From: Gyrodactylus bullatarudis
Taxonomy: Eukaryota > Platyhelminthes > Monogenea > Gyrodactylidea > Gyrodactylidae
Direction of reading: 5' to 3'
Length of the DNA stretch: 64,000 nucleotides
Assembly: GCA_012064415.1 (NCBI GenBank)
Contig: SSNU01000086.1
Coordinates: forward strand, 513,407-577,406
The notes under the pieces are model-generated. The model saw only the letters and a list, made by a program, of their open reading frames with translations. It made no database searches and was not told the DNA's origin. Below, piece by piece: positions 57,471 to 64,000 of the stretch (position 1 is the first letter of the stretch; every line of letters begins with the position of its first letter). The translations under genes were made by a program, and so were the position numbers.

Positions 57471-59905
57471 ATGATAACCAAGTCGTTTTTCAGCTACAGA
57501 GAAAACCGTTTATTGAGTGCCCATGGGTGTAAAGGACTGTTAACATTCTGTGTATTATCTTTTGCCTGGTTGATAGGATTTTCTACTCGTTTATTTTCGG
57601 TCATAAGATTTGAAAGTATAATCCATGAGTTTGATCCCTGGTTCAATTATCGAGCCACAAAATATATGGTTGAAAACGGATTCTACAACTTCTTGAACTG
57701 GTTTGACGAAAGAGCCTGGTATCCGCTAGGACGTATTGTCGGAGGCACAGTCTATCCCGGACTGATGCTGACCTCGGGAGCTATTCACTACGTGCTGAAT
57801 CTACTCAACTTTCCTATCCACATCAGGGAGATCTGTGTGTTTCTTGCTCCAGTATTCAGTGGACTGACTGCCATTTCAACCTACTTGCTCACAAAGGAGG
57901 TCTGGAACGAGGGTGCCGGTCTTTTCGCTGGCTGCTTCATCGCCATTGTGCCTGGTTATATCAGCAGGTCAGTCGCTGGAAGCTACGACAACGAGGGCAT
58001 TGCTATATTCGCGCTGATGATGACCTACTACCTCTGGATTAAGGGGGTCAAGACCGGATCGATTTTCTGGTCCGTGCTCTGTTCCCTGTCCTATTTCTAC
58101 ATGGTCTCTGCCTGGGGAGGATACGTCTTCATCATAAACCTGATTCCACTCCACGTGTTTGTGCTGCTCTGCATGCAGAGATACTCGGAGAGAGTGTACG
58201 TGTCCTACACAACATTCTACATACTGGGTTTGATCTGTTCGATGCAGGTGCCATTCGTCGGATTCCAGCCAGTGAGAACGAGTGAGCATATGGCTGCAGC
58301 TGGAGTGTTTGTTCTGCTTCAAGCAGTAGCAGCCCTCAACTACTTGCAGTCAAAGGTTCCGGCTAAGAATGTCAAACGGATCCTGTTCTTCTTTGGAGTG
58401 CTGTTCGCAGCCCTAGTATTCTTCGCAGTAGTTATTTTGACACAAGCTGGAATTATTGCACCGTGGTGTGGAAGATTTTACTCGCTCTGGGACACGAGTT
58501 ATGCCAAAATTCACATTCCAATTATTAGCTCAGTGTCTGAGCATCAACCTACTACATGGGTTTCATTCTTCTTTGATCTCCATGTTCTTGTTGCCCTATT
58601 CCCTGTCGGTGTTTCATTCTGCTTTGGAAATTTAACTGATGAAAGAGTTTTTATTATCCTCTATGGAATATTTGCATCATATTTTGCTGGCGTTATGGTT
58701 CGTCTGATGCTCACTTTGACTCCAATTGTTTGTGTTTTTTCCTCTATTGCATTCTCAAAATTATTCAATTCATTCCTTGCTGAGAATAATACTCCAGCTG
58801 GAACCAAATCTAACGAATTTTCTGATCAAGACGATGATAACAAATCTGGCCAGCTCTACGATAAATTGAATAAATCTAAAAAACTAAATAAAACTAAGAA
58901 TCAGAATACTACAAATCAAGCCAACAACAATGAAATTGATGAATTTCTCGGTATCAACCTTAAAACTTTGGTGGTTCTACTATCCGCTTACATTATCATA
59001 ATTTTCGTCATGCATTGTACTTGGGTTACTTCAAATGCTTATTCAAGTCCTTCTGTTGTTCTAGCATCATACAATTCTGACGGCAGCAAAACTATAATAG
59101 ACGATTTCAGGTAATTTTTTTAATATCTTAAACATCGTGATTTAAAAATTTATTTTTCAGAGAAGCTTATTATTGGTTAAATCAAAATACTCCTGATGAT
59201 GCTCATGTCATGAGTTGGTGGGATTATGGTTATCAGATTGCCGGTATGGGAAACAAAACAACTCTTGTTGATAACAATACATGGAACAATAGCCACATAG
59301 CTCTTGTTGGCAAAACAATGAGCTCAAACGAAACTGAAGCATACAAACTTCTTAGAGAACTAGATGTTGATTATGTTCTCATAATATTTGGAGGCCTTAT
59401 TGGTTATAGTGGAGATGATATTAATAAGTTCTTGTGGATGGTCCGTATAGCTGAAGGAGAACATCCTAATGATATTAGTGAAAAAAATTATCTTACTCCC
59501 AGGGTAAGTTCTTATATTAAAATTAAAACAAACTCTTATTTATTTTTAAACTATTTCAAGGGTGAATATAGAGTAGATTCAGAGGCAACTGAAACAATGA
59601 AGAATTGCCTCATGTACAAACTTAGTTACTACAGATTCGGAGAAATAAGAACTGACATGAAATCTGGTGGTGGATTTGATAGATCCAGAAATGTTGAAAT
59701 TGGTAAAAAGAATATTGAACTCGAGCATCTTGAAGAAGCATTTTCCACAAATCATTGGATTGTAAGGATTTACCGTGTCAAGAAGCCCTCAAATAAAGTT
59801 AAACTTCAAAAGACTAGAAAGAAGATCAGCAGTAATTACTTCGATAGATCTGGCTCTTTAAATAATAAGGGAATTCAGTTAGAAATGCCCAGTATTCTTG
59901 ATTGA
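57471..59905 (+). CDS. STT3B: STT3B oligosaccharyltransferase catalytic subunit, canonical copy
   Basis: Exons 57471-59110, 59161-59503 and 59561-59905 give 775 residues. This is a close match to animal STT3[54 protein letters not shown] (W566-W567-D568), [35 protein letters not shown] and a basic C-terminal tail after VRIYRVK. It has the ~60-residue acidic/Lys loop before the last membrane span. STT3B acts partly after translation on sites skipped by STT3A. Introns are only 50 and 57 nt; the second is in frame and stop-free. Its stop is 47 bp from the convergent ADAT2 stop. The 920-bp GC-rich core is shared with the upstream copy. Confidence 0.94.
57618..58537 (+). repeat. 920-bp tract identical to 46299-47218 (STT3 copy 2)
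   Basis: Encodes residues 50-356. Both edges fall inside exon 1, not at exon boundaries. The left edge lies at ATAATCCATGAG and the right edge after GCTCAGTGTC. Confidence 0.93.
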
Positions 59906-59952
59906 AATGGATGAAAAATCATAAAATTAACAATCTAAATTTGTACAATTTT

Positions 59953-60522
59953 TTATTCATCTTCTTTATTATTGTTATCATTATCATTCTCTTGAACTAT
60001 TTTGACTTTTCTCATTCCTTCTGGAGCATTGAGGTTCTCTCGCATGTAGAATTGCTTAAGCAGATTTATAGCTCTCTCCCTATCGCCAATTTCCTTAATA
60101 TCAAGTCCGGGCCAACTACCGATCGGCTCATTATGGAAAGGGAAGACAGTACCACATCCTCCAAATCTCTCATTTCGTGCAGCGAAATAGACACTAGCCA
60201 AAAAATAGAGTAGACTATTAACTTACTGTTTAGGTGTGAACTGGCAAAATTCTCTCAAAGCAGAACAGCACATTATACACGGTTCCACAGTAACGTAAAT
60301 TTCTAAATCTCTGTAGACATCAAAATAGTTCAAGCTTTTACTTTTAGACCATTTAAAAATTTGTTCCAGAACTAGCATTTCAGCATGACGCGTGGCATCT
60401 TTGAACTCATTAACTCTATTTCCATCTCTCGCAATAATTTCACCATTATAAATTGCGACACACCCGATAGGAACCTCTTTTCGATCCAATGCTGCTTCAG
60501 CTTCTTCGAAAGCGTGATTCAT
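59953..60522 (-). CDS. ADAT2: tRNA adenosine deaminase subunit ADAT2
   Basis: Two exons, 60522-60227 and 60193-59953, joined over a 33-nt intron (phase 2), give 178 residues. ADAT2 with ADAT3 converts adenosine-34 to inosine in tRNA anticodons. The zinc/catalytic signature is intact: H46-A-E48 in TRHAEM, and PCIMC with C82 and C85. EVPIGCVAIYNGEI and NERFGGCGTVF are family motifs, and the length matches the usual ~190. The C-terminus ends in an acidic Asp/Asn run. The start is 106 bp from the divergent CFAP251 start. Confidence 0.93.
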
Positions 60523-60628
60523 TTAAAGTATCTTCCAAGTAATTTAATGAATTGTTTTAAAAAGTTGGTATAGAGAAAAAGCCCGCATGTTTGTATTCAA
60601 ATTAAAAAATATCTGAATATTTTTTCTC
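60523..60628. promoter_or_regulatory. Bidirectional promoter gap ADAT2/CFAP251
   Basis: 106 bp between divergent start codons; no TATA box stands out. Confidence 0.55.
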
Positions 60629-63600
60629 ATGACGCTTCAAATAGAAAGAAGCAAAACAATATCTATATCTAAAACTCTAAGTTTCAACAACAATATTGAC
60701 TTTATTAATCTCTCTGACAAGGAAAATATGGTTTTACTCTATTCGACTGGTAGACAAATAATTTTAGAAAACTTTACAAAAAATGAATTCGAAATTATAT
60801 CAGAGCATTATAATGAAATAAGTGCTCTCAAAATCTCTCCCAATAATAGATGGTTTGTAGCCGGAGATGTAGGACCAAAGTTTAAAGTTACGTTTTGGGA
60901 TTTAAATTCTAAGAAATTAATCAGGACTATCAAGGGAGAGTCCTCCCAAAAGATAAATAATTTATCATTCGCCAACAATAATTTTTTCTTGGCTATTCTC
61001 CTTTCAATGAATCAAGATCAAAAAATAGAAATTTGGGACTGGACAGATGAAACTGATAAAGCAAAATATTCAATTTCTCTTGGCTGTACTTCTTATTCCA
61101 CTATTGAGGTAAACTCTGATATTTGGTCAGACATATTAATCTATGGATCAAATAAAATATCATTTCTGCATAAAGATTCAAAGGATGAGTTTCAAGTTGA
61201 AGCCTATAACCAAATGAAGTTTTCAGAAAACATTGAGAGAGCATTTTTTATTGAAAAATCAAAGCTTGTCGTTGCCTCTTCAAAGTCAGGCTCAATTTTT
61301 CTGTTAAAATATTATGATACAGGAAAATCTGGTAATTTTGATTATTTACCAATTCAGATTATTTAGGAATGAGTACCGTAAAGGTGTTGAAGAAACAAGG
61401 CTTTCAGATAACTTGCATGAATACTGTTAAAAAGTTGGTTGACTATAGTTGATTAACATTTAGTCATCTGGATGAAACTATAGTTGCAATCGGCGAGGAG
61501 AATGGCAGAATAAGTTTTTATACAATTGACTTAATCCTTAAGTATTGGATAGACAATTCTGATTTTGGATCCATAAACTCTATTACCTTTTCCAAGATCC
61601 CACTTGAGTGAGCCTCAAAAAATCACTTTTACTGTAACACATAGTCAATAGGAGTTTTATAGATTTTCAGACAGTTATCCCATCTCAACAGACTTGAAAC
61701 GATCCCCATTTATCATTAACGACTTTGTATGCATTAGCAAATCGAAACTTGTTTATTTTCGTATGAAAAATTTTCAAAAAAAGGTAAGTACCAGATTCTA
61801 AAAGCATATTAATTGGTAGGTTCGCATGCCCTCAGCCTGTGTCGTCCTGAACAAAATTTAAATGCTCTTTTAATTTAGAACCTCTTCCTTCATTTTCTTA
61901 AATAAAATCTAGAAAATTATTAAGTCAGTTTAATTATTATATATAAGATTTTTATTTAAAAAAGTTTGTAAAGTAGTCATGGTTATCTGGTACAAAATTA
62001 AAAATAAATGAAACAATCTGATCTTTAAATGCATCTAGGTTAATTTGAAATCTGTACCTCAGAGGGTGAAGGGTGGTAAGTAGAACTGTAAATCCTCTTG
62101 AAGAGGGGAGATTGTGGTAATGGTGATTTTGTTTTGGAATTTTCTGGTACAGAGCAACTGATGAGGCAATTCTTCTAAGCCAGATGGGATGTAAATTAGC
62201 CTTTTCGAGGAGATCCTTGTATGAGTTGGGACCAAAACACGCCCGTAGCAATTGAAGTTGAAGGCGTTCAGTTTTCTTAATTGTTCCTGTTGGTAGGTTG
62301 CAGAGAATGTAGAAATTACAGTGTTTTTAGATATTCAGTCGAATACAAGTGTGGTCACAGGTTATTGCTATAAACAAATGAAATCTAACTTGATGGAGAT
62401 TTTCTTGTTACATCTAGATGTTAGAAATTACAAAGCTAACCGAATATTGGCGAAAATATTAGTGAAAGACCCTTTCAGAAAATTTCTAATGATTTAAAAG
62501 TGGGAGAGTTGCCTAAATAAGTATTTTAGGATCTATTTCAGTGAGGTGTTGAGTAACCTTTGTTTTGAGCTGAGTCACCGAAGTTATCATTATAAAAAAT
62601 AAGAAGATGATGCCAATCATCTCACAAATAAGGCCTTAATATCGGGCATACTCATCAGTGTGATACATGCCATATAAGTACAAATCTACAATAAGTAATT
62701 TACAACTTGTAAAAACCAATAAAAGTTGGATACCACTTATTCTAAATTTGTACTTATATGACATGTATCACACTGATGAGTATGCCCGAAATTAAGGCCT
62801 TATTTGTGAGACGATTGGCATCATCTTCTTATTTTTTATAATTTTAGGATCAAAATTAGACAGGGATAAAAAAATTCAACAATAACGTTCAAAATCTGGA
62901 TGGTATACAATTTATTACTTTAATTTTTTAAACCTTTTATTAGATAGCAAAAGTTTGAGGGCTATTTTGATTTTTGCTCATTATCTCAGCTCAGCCGAAT
63001 TTTAAAAAATACCAGATTCGTAATCAGCGTAAAATTTTACATAAGAATTTATAATTAGAAAAAAACATCATGACCCCATCCGTGTGATCATTGAGTATAC
63101 AATACTTCTTTTCCAGATTCTTCAAATCTATAATCCAAGTTATGTTTGCAGTATGGACTGTCATCCAAAGTTGTGAGTGTAACGATATAAAAGTTTTATT
63201 ATTTTTCTCAACTGTACAAAAAATATTCAAGATCCCTTGTCTGTCTCTGTGACAAATCCGGATTCCTCAGACTATACGATTACATATCAAGGTCTGTTAT
63301 ATACTCATGAATTTTCAGAGAGAAATTGAAAACCCAACAGCTATCAGATCAAATATCGGTTGTTAAGTTTTCCCATGATGGTCTCTACTTAATGATAGGC
63401 TTTACTAGTGGCCAAATACGAATTTTTGATGCATTTACTTTTGATCAGTTTGGAAAAAAGTATCACTTTGGACAGGCAAACATTGTTCATATGGAAATCA
63501 GCTACTTGAGTCATTACCTGGCTTATTCTGTAAGGGTTCTTTTCATGTCTAGGATGATAATTGGGAAATATTCCTTATGATCAAATCAGAGCGTAGTTCC

Positions 63601-64000
63601 AAAGAGAATCGAATAGCCTATGAACTCATTGGAAAGATAAAAACCCATCAAGATAGCATAAGGGATTTGCTGTTCTACAATACAAATAATGTATGGTCTC
63701 TCTTATCCTTGGGTACAGATCGAAAAATTGCAAGTTTAATTTTATTACTTACATATTCGATCATACAAATTCTATCTGAATAGAATATTTATGCAAAATT
63801 AAAATGTCTTTTATGACGTGGTTTCTGGGAGGAGTTCATGATTTTAAAAGTTAATTTGAGTCAGGGAGTTAATGCCATTTTTACAAATTCACTTGGAATT
63901 TGAAACTTGCAGTCACACGGTTATCAGACATCTATAGCTCATCAAGTAGTTTTGATCCAAGTTGTTCTTCAGGGACCTTTTTGGCATAATATTGTGCATA
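60629..64000 (+). CDS. CFAP251: CFAP251/WDR66, ciliary WD-repeat protein (3' partial)
   Basis: Exons read: 60629-61331, 61367-61433, 61464-61607, 61663-61783, 63117-63172, 63232-63291, 63319-63529, 63553-~63729, continuing beyond the window. All phases agree. CFAP251 belongs to the calmodulin-associated complex at the base of radial spoke 3 in motile cilia. WD-type segments include ISALKISPNNRWFVAGDVG, KIEIWDWTDE, INSITFSKIP, MDCHPKLSLVCLCDKSGFLR, FSHDGLYLMIGFTSGQIRIF, and the characteristic AYELIGKIKTHQDSIRDLLF with SLGTDRKI. Six of the seven introns are 23-59 nt. Intron 4 (1.33 kb) is swollen by a LINE tail and a PLE-derived foldback. After 63729 the frame no longer looks conserved, so a further intron (possibly GC-AG) probably starts there. 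Confidence 0.85.
61940..62275 (-). mobile_element. 5'-truncated LINE tail in CFAP251 intron 4
   Basis: The minus-strand frame carries ERLQLQLLRACFGPNSYKDL and HPIWLRRIASSVALYQKIP, the C-terminal tail of a Jockey/CR1-type ORF2, followed by AATAAA. Antisense to the host gene. Confidence 0.7.
62590..62841. repeat. Head-to-head pair of PLE leader segments (foldback)
   Basis: Two 96-bp arms, 62590-62685 and 62746-62841, are reverse complements with only a few mismatches around a 60-bp centre. Each arm is the hammerhead-like segment seen at 8782-8868; the right arm keeps CTGATGA and GAAA on the plus strand, the left arm has GATA instead of GAAA on the minus strand. Located in CFAP251 intron 4. Confidence 0.85.

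Noticed and set aside
1..64000. CRISPR arrays, operon promoters or other prokaryotic features
   Set aside because: Spliced animal genes, AT-rich introns and LINE/SINE content show eukaryotic nuclear DNA; no regular spacer-repeat array was seen.

Overview
The window is AT-rich nuclear DNA from a small-genome animal, almost certainly a flatworm (Platyhelminthes). The best evidence is the gene at 26411-27678, which joins two N-terminal EF-hands to a C-terminal dynein-light-chain domain. That is the tegument-allergen-like (TAL) architecture known from flukes and tapeworms. A metazoan universal stress protein gene (28301-28771) and schistosome-like tRNA-SINE/hammerhead sequence near 9.5 kb agree with this. 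A monogenean-type genome is plausible but is inference. All exon structures below were read by eye from splice signals, reading phase and family similarity. No alignment or search was run.

Layout, left to right. 1-3.5 kb: 3' half of an apterous/LHX2/9 LIM-homeobox gene. 3.5-15.2 kb: a mobile-element field with TTAA-flanked MITEs, a large palindrome, a broken Penelope-like element, tRNA-derived SINE pieces with a hammerhead-like motif, and a nearly intact two-ORF LINE framed by inverted repeats. 15.4-18.5 kb: a LAMP-family gene. 18.8-21 kb: one orphan open frame and a MITE. 21-26 kb: TTC7 (minus). 26.4-28.8 kb: TAL (minus) and USP (plus), divergent. 29-35 kb: relics of mariner, LINEs, MITEs and foldbacks. 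35.4-39.1 kb: a tight cluster of SAP30BP (minus), HSPBAP1 and YOD1 (plus). 40.3-45.1 kb: an Ajuba-type LIM gene. 46.2-59.9 kb: two tandem STT3B-type oligosaccharyltransferase genes. The first has a complete LTR retrotransposon, itself split by a LINE, in its second intron. 59.95-60.5 kb: ADAT2 (minus). 60.6 kb to the end: CFAP251/WDR66 (plus, runs off the window).

The host genes are housekeeping or developmental: transcription factor, lysosomal membrane protein, PI4K-complex scaffold, ubiquitin protease, N-glycosylation, tRNA editing, cilia. They form no single pathway. Spacing is very tight: divergent starts 78 and 106 bp apart, convergent stops 47 bp apart, an 89-bp gap between HSPBAP1 and YOD1, and many introns of 23-60 nt. 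Elsewhere introns are swollen by transposons and foldbacks.

The most striking signals are a 920-bp tract, GC-rich and identical by eye, shared by the two STT3 genes with abrupt edges (gene conversion), hammerhead-like cores in two different repeat families, a two-member TTAA/CCCTTT MITE system, and the wealth of foldback elements.
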